Shown here piece after piece: positions 11,279 to 22,639 of a stretch of 60,811 nt of DNA. The first letter of the stretch is position 1. Each line of letters starts with the position of its first letter. Source of the stretch: Corallochytrium limacisporum (taxonomy: Eukaryota > Opisthokonta); contig PDIP01000067.1 in the NCBI GenBank assembly GCA_002811645.1, positions 184,018 through 244,828 on the forward strand. The letters run 5' to 3'. The notes beneath the pieces are model-generated. The model worked only from the letters and a program-made list of their open reading frames with translations, made no database searches and was not told the origin of the DNA. The position numbers and the translations under genes were made by a program.

Positions 11279-12547
11279 CCAAAAAAAATATTCTTCAGAA
11301 GAAGAATCGATCTAATTCCGAGCTTGCTACTTCCCTTCTCCACTGTTCTACTATCGTACATTCCCCCACTCTTTCTCTCTACCATTTTCGGACACCGGTG
11401 GTCCCGTTGCAGACTGCTTGTTCTTTGCCGAACGGCGGACCCGTACCAAATTGTAGTTCGTATGGGCACCTGGGCTAGTGGTTTGAAGGCGGAAAAAGAC
11501 TCTAGTACTAATAATATGGTCTTTACCTTTACGTGCCGTGGTTTCGCACTATCTTTTACGTTTACATTTTTTTGTGGGGGAGCTTCACGCGGACACAGAG
11601 AGAGAGAGAGAGAGAGTGTGTGTGTGTCTGTAAGGGTGTCGTTCCTTCAATTTTTTTCTTGCTCCCTCTCTTTTGCTTGAGTTTTTTCGGTGCCTTTTTC
11701 TTTTTTATGGGTGTGTGCTTGGCCAACCGTGGCCTTAGGCTCCCACCAACCTCCCCCCCTCCCCCCGGGGAGCTGGCCTTCTTGCCCCTCCCGGCAGAGG
11801 AATATTAAAAATTTTATGGCGTAGGCTATGAACATAAAATTAAAAAAAACGCGGTATGTTTAATATAACTAATTGAAGCGTGCAAACCCCTCCTTCCCCC
11901 TTTTTTCCCGTTGGTTTGCCGCATGGGTAGGCGTGTAGAGTGGGGTGGAGGGGGGGGGAGGGGAATAGCCAAGGAAGGGTGTGTGTGTGTGTGTGTGCAG
12001 GTCCCCTCTCCCCTCCTGATCCCTGCCTTCCCGGTCCCCCAACAACAAAACTTAACCCATCGACCAAAGCGGCAAGGGAAGACCGTTCGGTGGAGTGGGT
12101 TTTTTGGATCGTGCAAGGAAAGAGGGTGGTGGTGGGGAGGGGAAGAAGAAGAACCCTCGGGGTGGGAGAAGGGGGGAAAAGGGGGGGGGCACCCGTAAGC
12201 GGCGATGAATGAATACAAATTAGTTAATGACTGAATGAAGCTTGGACAACAATTAGATTGGACATTCTTTTATTCTGTGGCCGACAGTGCATTGCTCTCT
12301 TGAACGTGAATGTAAGGTTCTGTGTGTGCGTGTTTGGTTGAGTGTCACCTCCGTGCGAGGAGCAGAACTCCCGTGGTTTGACGAGCACGGCACGGTGGCC
12401 AAGAGCAGAAGCAAATGTCTGCCACAACCTATTTGACGGATCGGACACGCATAACAAAAAAGGTAAGTGGCTCGTTATTACCAGATACCGTCTCCCCGGT
12501 CATATTACATATAGCGTACACGATACGTTCGCCAAACTAGACAAATC

Positions 12548-14386
12548 ATGAAACTCATGGAGACAATAACTGCCGTGGCACTGAGTGCAGCTGTGTGCCT
12601 GGCAAACCCATTCGCGGAGTCTGGAGGTGGGTATGATGACGATCTACCTGACGACAACGATGAAATTGACCGTGACGTCCGGTTCCGCGTGGACAATCGC
12701 TGCATTGTGATGAAGGGATGGAATCAAAGTGCCACCCGTTACCTTCATGAGCCCATTAGCGAAGCTTACATGTTCCAGCTAGGCTGGCTCGGTATACCCC
12801 ATGAAGTCTACTCCTACGCGGGGGGCGGCAGATATCTGCAGCGTCCAGACCCCTTTGCATACCACCACAATACCTTCGGTAATGACGACGGCTCCGAAAA
12901 CCCACTCCCGGTGTGGTGGAGAGACCCGAGCTTTTCTCTGCTCACCGGTCTCGAGCACGAGGAAGGCTGGGGACGTTACAGCTGCATCATCCTCCTCCCG
13001 GATTGTGTCATTCAGGCTGCAGAGTACGAAATCATCTTTGACTACGCCGAGAAGTATGGCGCTCGCATTGTCTCCTTCAAGACCGAAGTCTCAACATACG
13101 TCACCGGGGCTGCCGCCACCAATACGGGTGTGCCTATGGCGGACGCTGCACAATTGAAGTTCACTGACTTCGGAAAGGAGATTTCAGGCGCATTCGACAT
13201 ATTCCATGACGGAACGGAGTATGAATTTGACATTAGCACACCGGACGGGCAGTACAGATCCCCCGTCAGGGTCACGGACGATCTTCCAGAGGAGGGTGAG
13301 CGGCTTCAGGACAAGCCCCGCTCCATTTCCGTTCTTGAGACACCTGACGGCGTTTCTCTCATGACTTACCACGTCTTGCGCAAGAACGTCGAGATTCTGG
13401 GAGTCTGGACTAACCTGCCTTATTACCAGCAGGATGCCTGGCCTCTCTTCTTCACCATCATGGATTGGATGCTGCGGGGACACTGGACCGGTTTTCGTCG
13501 CATGTACCTCCACGATTCCATAACCAACTACTTCGAATTCCCTGACGTACGGTCGCCACTCTGTGTAAGGCTCGCCGGCTTCTGCGGCAACGGTGGCGGT
13601 CGCTTCAACATTGAAATTGGTGACTTTGACCCGTACCTGCAGTTCCCAGACACTAACTATCAATGTCGCTGTGCCCAGTGCTTCTGCGACACAGACCCTG
13701 ATTTGGGTGTGGACTACACGTATGACGATAGTGAAAAACAGAACCAGTGCGAGCCTGTCGCCACCTTTGAGTTCAACTCTAGCTACGATCTGATTGGCAT
13801 CGACCTGTCCATGTTGGACAGTGACGCTTGCACAAAGTTCTACTTCTCCGTTACCGGTGACCTGACCGAGCTGACCTTCACCGACGACTCCAACGGCGGA
13901 GCCACCGTCGACGGCATCGAGTACGGTATCGACAGGAACTACGAATTCCCTGTATCTGCCGGTTCTGGCCACATCTCCTTCGCCGAGGACGGCCCCGTAT
14001 TCAACTACCGCAACAACACCCTCCGCCGCCCTGTGATTCCCAGGACTTGCAACATGCACTTCGATGAGGATGGCGATTGCCCGGATGGATATGAGCGCGA
14101 TACCGACAAGGATGAAACAGTTTGCTCAGATACTTGCCCGGATGTATGTTGCAAGGAGGTCACGACAACTACTACCACAACCTCCACCAACACCCAACCT
14201 GACCCGACATCCACTTCCACTTCCACTGGAACCGACTCTGGCACTGATGATGAACCTGCGGACGACGAAGAGGACGGCGACTCCGATGGATCCACAGGGG
14301 ACGGAGGCGGTGCTGCCGGCGTCTCTGCAAGCCAGAGCTTGATCCTCGCCACCGTGCTGGCCGCAGTGGTTGCCCTTGTGGCTTGA
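12548..14386 (+). CDS. Secreted protein with predicted GPI anchor, possibly Agd3-like
   Basis: A 612-residue extracellular protein. Residues 1-19 form a signal peptide (TAVALSAAVCLA core) and an acidic Gly/Asp stretch follows. About residues 50-335 form a domain whose layout (YMFQLGWLGIPHEVYSY, GRYSCIILL, YAEKYGARIVSFKTE, DWMLRGHWTGFRRMYL) recalls the N-terminal part of the fungal secreted deacetylase Agd3. The catalytic Asp-Asp/His metal site of that enzyme is not seen, so this is a tentative fold-level comparison. Cys-rich segments follow (about 360-400 and 500-535), then a Thr/Ser-rich tail likely O-glycosylated, an acidic stretch, and a hydrophobic C-terminus (SLILATVLAAVVALVA) typical of GPI-anchor signals. 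It is probably a cell-surface or wall protein. It converges on the SH2-like gene with 455 bp between stops. Confidence 0.8.
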   Translation: MKLMETITAVALSAAVCLANPFAESGGGYDDDLPDDNDEIDRDVRFRVDNRCIVMKGWNQSATRYLHEPISEAYMFQLGWLGIPHEVYSYAGGGRYLQRPDPFAYHHNTFGNDDGSENPLPVWWRDPSFSLLTGLEHEEGWGRYSCIILLPDCVIQAAEYEIIFDYAEKYGARIVSFKTEVSTYVTGAAATNTGVPMADAAQLKFTDFGKEISGAFDIFHDGTEYEFDISTPDGQYRSPVRVTDDLPEEGERLQDKPRSISVLETPDGVSLMTYHVLRKNVEILGVWTNLPYYQQDAWPLFFTIMDWMLRGHWTGFRRMYLHDSITNYFEFPDVRSPLCVRLAGFCGNGGGRFNIEIGDFDPYLQFPDTNYQCRCAQCFCDTDPDLGVDYTYDDSEKQNQCEPVATFEFNSSYDLIGIDLSMLDSDACTKFYFSVTGDLTELTFTDDSNGGATVDGIEYGIDRNYEFPVSAGSGHISFAEDGPVFNYRNNTLRRPVIPRTCNMHFDEDGDCPDGYERDTDKDETVCSDTCPDVCCKEVTTTTTTTSTNTQPDPTSTSTSTGTDSGTDDEPADDEEDGDSDGSTGDGGGAAGVSASQSLILATVLAAVVALVA

Positions 14387-14841
14387 GACCTCTAGGACAG
14401 AAATATAAAAACATCATCTCATCAGCATTCCACGCATATTCAATACAGTACAGCCATCCTTTCAAACCCATTACTGGTTTTGATTCCCCAAACTCGTGTT
14501 TTGTCACAAAACGAGGACGCAGCATGACTTGCAACATGGCACACGATATGTCCATGGCGGCCATCCGTCCTTTGGCATATCCGAAAGTCTTTTCTCACAA
14601 AAGGTTTCTCTTTATTCGTTTGAAACTTGGTTTTTGGCCGGGCCTCGGAAAGAACCCCTTTTTTTTTGAAATTTTGGGGAAGAAAAAAGAAAATACTGGG
14701 GAAAACGGGTTGTTGTGTTTGCAAAGGAAAGAAAGAAAGAAGTTAAACGTGAGGAACAGAATACGTCGCCCTGGACGTTTGGCATCATGGATGAATGACA
14801 AAAATTGGTTCTGTTTCTCTTCCGCCAATGTACTCTCCACC
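14387..14841. other. Convergent 3' spacer
   Basis: Shared downstream region of the GPI-anchored protein gene and the SH2-like gene. It is A/T-richer than the coding sequence, with T9 and GAAA-type runs around 14660-14745. No further gene is seen. Confidence 0.5.
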
Positions 14842-16773
14842 TCAGTACGTGGTACCCAGGTTGAGATGGCCGTTCATGCCGGCAAACTTGCGATCAAAGT
14901 CATTGCCGAGCTTGGACTGGAACCAGCGTGTTTGCAGAGGTTCGTGCACATGCTCCGACTTGCTGCGCATATACAGGACCATAATCTCAAGGTTCAGGAA
15001 GTCTGGTCCGCTGATCACTGGCCTTTCGCTGTCACCACGGGTTTCCATTTCCACGGTCTGGGGCCAGAAGAATGTCGACGAGTCACTGATGTCTTCGTGG
15101 CGGAATCCATTGGGGCCAATGAAACTGATCACGTACCGTCCTGTCGGTCCCGTGTTCTCTGCAAAGTGTACCAAAAAGGTTCCCTTCTTGTGTCCCAGCA
15201 GCTTGTACTCTGCGGCTTTGTTGGAGGTCACAGTCGGATCGAACCAGCTGTTCTCATGCATGAAACTGCGCATGCGATTCAAGCAGCTCTCCAAGGGGCT
15301 GAACCAGCGGCACAGCTGGTCAAAGCGCACACGGTGGACCACGGGGTTCTGTGCCGTCGGATCCGTGCTCACCAGGTATCTCAAGAAGGTCCGGTCAATG
15401 TCCTTGAGCTCCATCATCTGATTCAGCTTCGTGCACATGTGGTCCTCAAAGCGGCGGTAAAACTCTTGCAGGCTCATTTCCTGATTCTGGCCAAAGAGTA
15501 GATATGCCTCGCTGTTAAACATGTCATTGAGAAGGTGCGAATTGTCGCCCATGAATCCGCCCATGTTTACATCCTGACCACTATGTTCTGCATCTTCTGT
15601 TCCAAACATAATGTCATTGAAGTTGAAGTTCATGTCAACGTCAAGATTCGCGTTGCCAAACATGTCGCTGTTGCCGCCGGCGTGTCCATTGCCGTTCATA
15701 CCGCCGTTGTTAAAACGCTGACGGTTCGGGGAACCACCTACGGGCGCTCCGTTGCCACTGCTCTGGTTGGCATTACCGTTGCCTTCGTTCTTGAGGAAGT
15801 CATCCAGACCGCTCGCACTCTGGCGAGCAGCCACGAGCGCGTTCCACAAACTGGAGCCTTCGTTGAAGGAATGGGCACCCATGGCATGCGGGTTGGCCAT
15901 GCCAACTCCGCCAACGGGTGCTCCACCCTGGCCGAAGGGATTGCCGCCAGGGCCTCCACCCATCATGCCACCGGGGCCTCCCATGCCACCGGCGCCACCA
16001 AAACCTCCCTGTGCACCGCCGAAGCCACCACCGAACCCTCCGTGGCGGTTCACGGGCATGCTTCGGGATGCCATTCCATCACCGAGGAAGAGACCAGCCA
16101 TGCCGGTGGAAGGTGAGAATGAAGTGCGGTCCTGCCAGCTTGAAGTCTGCAGAGCGCTCACCGATGGTGCAGCAATGGAGCCTTCGATGTCGGCACAAAC
16201 ACCGAATAGGGCATTGTCCAATTTGTTGCAAAACAAAAACACATCATGCGTTGGATGGGTTGACTTTGTGGGGAAGCAGCGGTTACGTTCCTCATCGCTT
16301 CCAAACGCTTCCGTGAGAATCTGACGTGAAATGTGTTTCTTGTAGCAATGGTCATCCAGTTTTTCCTTAATGGCCTTGGCAATGTTCTTCGGAGAGCGGT
16401 TCCTCACACCATGCTCCGGCTGGTCGTCACTCCACTTCACCGTGTCGGGATCCAGTCCGAGCAGGAAAGCGGCCACTTTGAGGCAGTCGTGCCAAGTCAC
16501 AAAACCACTGCCATACAGTTCTGGTGGGATCATTTGCATGTCACTGCACTTGTTGTCCTTGCACCGTTTGCATTGTTTGTTTTCTTTCCTATGGTCCTCC
16601 ACAAAAGATGCTTTCAGCAAGCTCAGATACAGATGCTTGCCTCCCGTATGTTGGTATTGAATGATCTTTCGGGGAGATTCATTGCTCCAAGGGTAGGAGT
16701 ACGTAATGTGCTCAACTTGCAAACCGTTTGCAAGAGCCAACGGCTGGCTGTTCATCGGCACAAAGTCTCCCAT
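14842..16773 (-). CDS. SH2-like domain protein with glycine-rich linker
   Basis: A 643-residue protein without a signal peptide or membrane segment. The N-terminal ~200 residues are globular, with a Cys cluster (CKRCKDNKC) and a helical segment (WHDCLKVAAFLLGL); I do not recognise this domain. About residues 240-290 are Gly/Met/Pro-rich, followed by an Asn-rich disordered stretch to about 400. The C-terminal ~230 residues contain a helical segment leading into WFDP and then GTFLVHFAEN...GRYVISFI, the core of an SH2 domain preceded by a linker as in STAT and Cbl proteins. The Arg of the SH2 FLVR motif, which binds phosphotyrosine, is His536 here. The protein ends in TTY. A STAT-like transcription factor is possible, but no STAT DNA-binding domain can be assigned with confidence. 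Confidence 0.65.
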   Translation of the reverse strand: MGDFVPMNSQPLALANGLQVEHITYSYPWSNESPRKIIQYQHTGGKHLYLSLLKASFVEDHRKENKQCKRCKDNKCSDMQMIPPELYGSGFVTWHDCLKVAAFLLGLDPDTVKWSDDQPEHGVRNRSPKNIAKAIKEKLDDHCYKKHISRQILTEAFGSDEERNRCFPTKSTHPTHDVFLFCNKLDNALFGVCADIEGSIAAPSVSALQTSSWQDRTSFSPSTGMAGLFLGDGMASRSMPVNRHGGFGGGFGGAQGGFGGAGGMGGPGGMMGGGPGGNPFGQGGAPVGGVGMANPHAMGAHSFNEGSSLWNALVAARQSASGLDDFLKNEGNGNANQSSGNGAPVGGSPNRQRFNNGGMNGNGHAGGNSDMFGNANLDVDMNFNFNDIMFGTEDAEHSGQDVNMGGFMGDNSHLLNDMFNSEAYLLFGQNQEMSLQEFYRRFEDHMCTKLNQMMELKDIDRTFLRYLVSTDPTAQNPVVHRVRFDQLCRWFSPLESCLNRMRSFMHENSWFDPTVTSNKAAEYKLLGHKKGTFLVHFAENTGPTGRYVISFIGPNGFRHEDISDSSTFFWPQTVEMETRGDSERPVISGPDFLNLEIMVLYMRSKSEHVHEPLQTRWFQSKLGNDFDRKFAGMNGHLNLGTTY

Positions 16774-17458
16774 CGTTGCTGTTCCTTTTGTGTAAAGCGC
16801 CCAGCTGTCAGCGCGTATCTAGAGGCTTGTGTTTCTGTTGTGTCTCTTACGAGTATTAAACGATCCAAACAAATATCTCTTTGTCTTGTAGAAAGAAGTA
16901 TTCAATCGACCTCTTCCTTGCGCGAGGAAATATACTTGTTTACATCACTAACGAAACGCCAATGAAAATTACACCATCTTGTTCTTTGCGTCAGTGCACT
17001 TCTTATCGCCTGTTCGTCTCTTCTCCCGCTTTTGGTTTTCGCTTTAACGATTGGAGTCAATCTCCTTGTCACAGGGTAAATCCAAATATGGACTAGTGAA
17101 TCTCTCAGCTGCGGGGAAAAAAGTCTCCTTGTCTCTCCCACTTACGTCGATCAAAAGACTTCCTTGTTCCGTTTTCAGTCGCTTGCCCAAAATTCACTGC
17201 AAAGCAAAGTTTCAGCGTTTACTTATACGCAGACCGTATTGGTTTGTATTCCTCAATACCGCCAACAATTGTCGTGAGTAGATGAGAACGTTCAATGTGC
17301 GTAGCATTGGGTGCTACATTTAAAGTAGCTCGATGTGCAGAACCAGAGCCGCACAATAGTTTGTTATCTATCCGGGCCTAACATGGATATCCACAAAACA
17401 CACACTCATTGTCTTCAAACATTTGGCAACTGCACATGACTCAAAAGGAAAGCCACCA

Positions 17459-17460
<2 letters not shown>

Positions 17461-17520
<60 letters not shown>
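17461..17520. repeat. (AC)30 microsatellite
   Basis: Sixty bases of uninterrupted AC dinucleotide, followed by imperfect ACACA. This is alternating purine-pyrimidine DNA able to adopt Z-form. Confidence 0.97.
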
Positions 17521-17527
<7 letters not shown>

Positions 17528-20500
17528 AGGAACAATGCAAACACACCGAACGCAGCACTCCCCCCTCCCCGGGCGGGCTTTCACAAAAAGGCCAAAGAAA
17601 TGTACAGCAAAACACAAGGGAAAGCGACTAATAAAGGCCGGCCGCGTTCCTTTTTCTTTCCTTCCCCTTTTTTCCCTTTTTTTTTCTCTCCTTTTCCTCT
17701 TCCTCGGCGGGGGCGTACACCGTCATACACATCCTCCCCTTCTCTCACCCGCTGCGCAGAATCCCTTCCCCCATATATTTTAAACTGTCTTCTTTTCACA
17801 CACATTCCTTTTCCCGACTATTCCTGAGTACAACCATGTAGGAGGACAAAAAGGTACGAAAAAAAGTAGGGTCTCGCTCTCTTGTGTGAGTGAGTGAGTG
17901 AGTATGTGAGACGGCGTGAGGTGTGGCGCATCGGTGTGGTCGACGGGAGAGTGTCAATCCGATTCGTCATGATCAGTACTTAATATACTAACAGTTTTTG
18001 CAAGAATTCCCGCACACCTTCAACTTCCGGCTTCTCCCTTCGCCGCCACATTTCACACTTCTGTCACGTCCCATTTTTCCTTTTTCTTTTTTGGGCACCG
18101 TGTGCTCGTGATGGTCCAATAGTAAATGTACTACAAACACCGTACACAACTCAAATACACATCCCCCCAGCCAGAACACAAACATTTTCCTGCGCAGAAT
18201 AATCTCGACGACACTTGGGCCCTCTGGTATTACCCAATCTGTGCCTAACTGCACACCCCCTCCCCTCCTCCTTGCCTCGGCCCCAAACGGGTGATCTGTG
18301 GTTTTCCTAGATAATGTATTGGATGCGCTCGGCCAACGTTGTGGACTTTGCAAGCCCCCCTTCGCAAAAAAAAGGATTGATTATTGATTCCTCCCTCCCT
18401 CTCCTCTCCCCCGTCCGCCACCTCCCCCCCCAAAAAAATCCCAAACGAGCATTTTGTGCGTTGGCAAAAAAATTTGATCAGCAGACCCTTGCTGCCCCCC
18501 CCCCCTCTCCTCTCCTTTACCATTGCCCATTCGTCCCCCGTCGTTTCAACCTTTCGTTTCTTCGTTGTCTTCTCTCCCTCCCCACCCACCCCCTCCCCTT
18601 CTTCGCTCTCTCCCCGTTTGCCCAAACTGAGCAGGAGTGGGGGACGGCAGAGGGAGGGGATCGCGAAAAGAGGAGCGAGCACGAAAGATCCGACATAAAG
18701 GCAAGCGTCAGGAGATGGTATGACGGACAAGAGAAGTCATATCTATCGGGCTCTGACATCCATATATTGAGTACTTAAAGAGAGCAGACGCTGTTGCGTT
18801 GGAGTTGTTGGGCCCATCTTTTTGGTGGTTATGGATTTTCAACTCTGCCTCAGTTTTCTCCTGAATCTGTTCGTGCCCCGTTCGGGCCCCTCCAATGCTT
18901 CTATCCAACACGAACTGGGAAAGTCCCACCAAGGTGGCAATATGTTGCAGTTTTCCCAGTTAGCTGGACATTTGGTAGGTGAAAGTATTACGCAAGAGTA
19001 CGTGCCAGACCTATCATACCTACTGAACACGGTTGGGGATGTCCCGCTTGGGTGGGTAGCGTGTGAGAGGAGATATTAAAAAGAAAGAAAATTGGTGGTG
19101 GTGGTTTCCCATAGGATACCGTTTACCTACATTTTATTCTGCATCCGGCTGGGAAAAATAGCAAGTTGATTAGCATTGCGGATCGTTACACCGATTCCTT
19201 CCTTCAGGGGCGCCGTGCGTTCGGACTTCACCGGTCTGTACATTTCCTATACTGAGAGAAAGGGCTTAGATTCGCGAACGAATGGACAGTGGAACCTTGC
19301 CCCGTTTGTTCCCGAGTCCATTACCTGCTGTCCTTTCGATTCAACAGCAGACCACCGATTTTCCAGAAAATGTGCGGGCGTCAAGTACTGAAAGCATAGA
19401 GAATTACACCAACCGCACAGGAAAGGTTCGGGAATGAAATAGAAATAGAGAGTTGAAGTGAGGGATCCTTCGACATTGTTTCCGCTTCGCGTCACGAGAC
19501 AGGAAATATTTGGTATTCCGCAATGGTGACATAGGCTCGTATGGTGTCATCTCCATATATTTTGTACTGGAATAAAAAAGGATGGGGGCCTAAATGATAC
19601 CCGCTAATGAGACCGGATCCCGAGGCGAGTGTGTGAGGGGCGGGGGTGCCGTTTAAACTCTCCTCCCCCGTGGGTCCGGGTGGGAGCCGAGCTTGGCGAG
19701 AAAGAATTGGTGCGCCAGCTACTACTGCACTCCCCACCCTGTCCTGTGTCCCCGAAATCGGAGCTAAATCTACCTCAGATAGGTTCACCACTTTCCATTT
19801 TGATAACAGTGCGATGGTTGAAATACACGGTACTTTTCGTTCTGATCCGTCCCGCTGTTGATGATTATCGATGGGCCAAGTCATCGACGAACCAGACCCT
19901 TTTGTTTCTTTCGAGGTCCTTGGCTATGGCTCGAGTGTGTGGATAGCCGTCTCCCTCGGCGACTGCAATTCTTGTTTCTGTCCTTGTCTCGGTTTCCTTA
20001 TCTTGTTCTTTTCCTTTGCGGTTGAATACAAATTTCCAGAAATAGGGTGTGAATATACAGCGGAAAATCTGTGGAGAAAAAAATTAGCATAGAAATCGGG
20101 AACGCAACACAGAGACTGCTCCCGGTTGAAAACAGCGAGGGAACACAGACAGAACCGTAGAATTGTCCCGAGAAGGCCTACCCACTAAAATTTTTGCTAT
20201 TATTTACTATAGGAGACGATTTTTAGCAGCGTCACCCAATTTTTTATCTTCTGCTCGGAGCAGGATTGCACGAAACTGTGATCAGTACAGTCACACCAGT
20301 GACCGATCGAAGGGGGAGACACGCCGTTCATAAAATTTGAATGGCATAGTATTATTATCGAAGGCAACATTGAACTGTGTAGAGGGAGGGTCAGGAACGT
20401 CTTTGGTCCAAGGATCATAGAAATTTAAGGGTGGAAAAAAGGAGAGTCCCTGAGTGCGTAATACTTAATGTACTTAGATCTCTTAGCTAGTTTGAATCAT

Positions 20501-21801
20501 CACCACAGTAGGGTTCAGATGATATAATTTCCATCGCGGGATGTATGTTGATCAATTTGACGGGGACGGCAAAAACGTTAGTGCATTCACTATAAATTCT
20601 TCTGGTCCATTGCGACTTTCAATTTTTTGAAGCGAGCAGAAACTTTTCGTTCCGTTATTGCATATTCTTTCTTTATTTTATTTTTTCGTGTTGGACAAAC
20701 CACAACAAATGCAACTGTAGAAGTTTCAATATCTTCGTTTTCAATAATGAATGTGTGCATAAAGCTATACGGGTCTGCCAAAAGCTATGCAAGCCCCACT
20801 GCGTTCTCCATCTCCCCCTTCTCTCCTGACCCAAGGGAGACGATAGGGACCGTACACAATTTTTCTTGGGAGTCATTTTTGTACTGAACCAGAAAGCAAA
20901 GATTTCTTCGCAGGAGAGTGGGGGAGGGCACACTCCGTTTGTGTACGTACATTACATACTGCGCACCGCCCTCTCTTCTTTCCCCGGCCGGCGAAAACGG
21001 GACGTGGTTGGCTGCATTTGCATGACGAAAGCAGTTTTTCCTTTCTCTGGTTTGCTGCTCCTTCTCTTTGGCTTTTTGTTGGAGAGTGGTCCCTGTTTCC
21101 CCCTTCCCTCCGCACACACAACAACAAAGCCTTCTTTGGCTCTGTTGTGCAAAATAGCCCGCATTCTTGGAGGCTGCGCCTCACGAAAAGAAAAACCAAC
21201 CTTCCCCTTTTTAGCGCCTCGCCTCCATCGCCTCCCCCGCTCCTTATTTGGATTTGATTCTTCAATCAGAGATACTAAAGTATGCCGATGTACCTAACGT
21301 AGCAAGTTTTGCTGACAATTAATCAACACCTATTGATTTGATTCCCCTTTCTCAGCCTTTCTCTCAGCTCTCTCGCTCTCTCTCTGTGCGCCCAGTGTCT
21401 GCCCTTTTGCCTGCGCCTCTTCGCTCCGATTTGCTCTTCTCATTTCTCCCTTCTTCTCCCCTTGCGCACCAAACACACCCCAACCACTTCGCAAAAGAGT
21501 TGGTTGGTGTTTCGTCTTTGTAAACGCGGAAAAAAAAAGAGTTGAACAGGCGCGCGGCGGGCGTGTGGGTCCCCCTCCCCCCCTTCCGGGGGCCCTCCTT
21601 CGCGGCCAAAGAAAAGAGTGGGTCCTCTCTCCTTGCCGCTTCATCTCTTGCGCGCGCGGGAGGGGTGGGAATTCTTGGTATTTTCGTGTTGGTTGTGTAT
21701 GTTTGGGACCCACTTTGGCGTTTTGGGTTGCTCCCAAATTCCAACAACTCTCGCACACCGTCTTATTACGCGCAATGGGCACCTTTCTCTCTCTTCCCCC
21801 C

Positions 21802-22506
21802 NNNNNNNNNNNNNNNNNNNNNNNNNNNNNNNNNNNNNNNNNNNNNNNNNNNNNNNNNNNNNNNNNNNNNNNNNNNNNNNNNNNNNNNNNNNNNNNNNNN
21901 NNNNNNNNNNNNNNNNNNNNNNNNNNNNNNNNNNNNNNNNNNNNNNNNNNNNNNNNNNNNNNNNNNNNNNNNNNNNNNNNNNNNNNNNNNNNNNNNNNNN
22001 NNNNNNNNNNNNNNNNNNNNNNNNNNNNNNNNNNNNNNNNNNNNNNNNNNNNNNNNNNNNNNNNNNNNNNNNNNNNNNNNNNNNNNNNNNNNNNNNNNNN
22101 NNNNNNNNNNNNNNNNNNNNNNNNNNNNNNNNNNNNNNNNNNNNNNNNNNNNNNNNNNNNNNNNNNNNNNNNNNNNNNNNNNNNNNNNNNNNNNNNNNNN
22201 NNNNNNNNNNNNNNNNNNNNNNNNNNNNNNNNNNNNNNNNNNNNNNNNNNNNNNNNNNNNNNNNNNNNNNNNNNNNNNNNNNNNNNNNNNNNNNNNNNNN
22301 NNNNNNNNNNNNNNNNNNNNNNNNNNNNNNNNNNNNNNNNNNNNNNNNNNNNNNNNNNNNNNNNNNNNNNNNNNNNNNNNNNNNNNNNNNNNNNNNNNNN
22401 NNNNNNNNNNNNNNNNNNNNNNNNNNNNNNNNNNNNNNNNNNNNNNNNNNNNNNNNNNNNNNNNNNNNNNNNNNNNNNNNNNNNNNNNNNNNNNNNNNNN
22501 NNNNNN
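21802..22506. other. Assembly gap (705 N)
   Basis: A run of N preceded by TTCCCCCCC, so again starting at a C homopolymer. Frames crossing it carry no information. Confidence 0.98.
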
Positions 22507-22571
22507 AAGTGAGGGAGAAGCACACACGGGGGAGTTGGGTGGCCCGCTTGCTCCGAAGACAAATTCCCAAG

Positions 22572-22573
<2 letters not shown>

Positions 22574-22622
<49 letters not shown>

Positions 22623-22639
22623 GAGAGAGAGAGAGAGAG
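22574..22639. repeat. (AG)n microsatellite
   Basis: About 33 AG units interrupted once by ACAGACA at about 22614-22620. It lies 67 bases after the large gap, which may also contain repeat sequence. Confidence 0.95.

Larger units (their letters stand above)
5988..12547. other. Long low-complexity intergenic region
   Basis: About 6.5 kb without a credible gene. Open frames here are short, overlap on both strands and translate to Pro/Ser/Phe/Arg-rich low-complexity peptides. The region holds poly-C and poly-G runs (about 6910, 7069, 7838, 9289), pyrimidine-rich stretches (about 8860-9240), purine-rich GA tracts (about 10135-10180), several short TG and GA microsatellites (about 8712-8753, 11598-11628, 11980-11997), a perfect inverted repeat (7461-7929) and one assembly gap. 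No tRNA, rRNA or transposase was recognised. Confidence 0.7.

Noticed and set aside
13184-14059. 291-codon minus-strand frame opposite the GPI-anchored protein gene
   Set aside because: Val/Glu/Gly-rich antisense shadow with no recognisable motif.
17461-17520. CA tract considered as a telomere or CRISPR-like array
   Set aside because: A simple dinucleotide repeat with no spacers and no telomeric unit.
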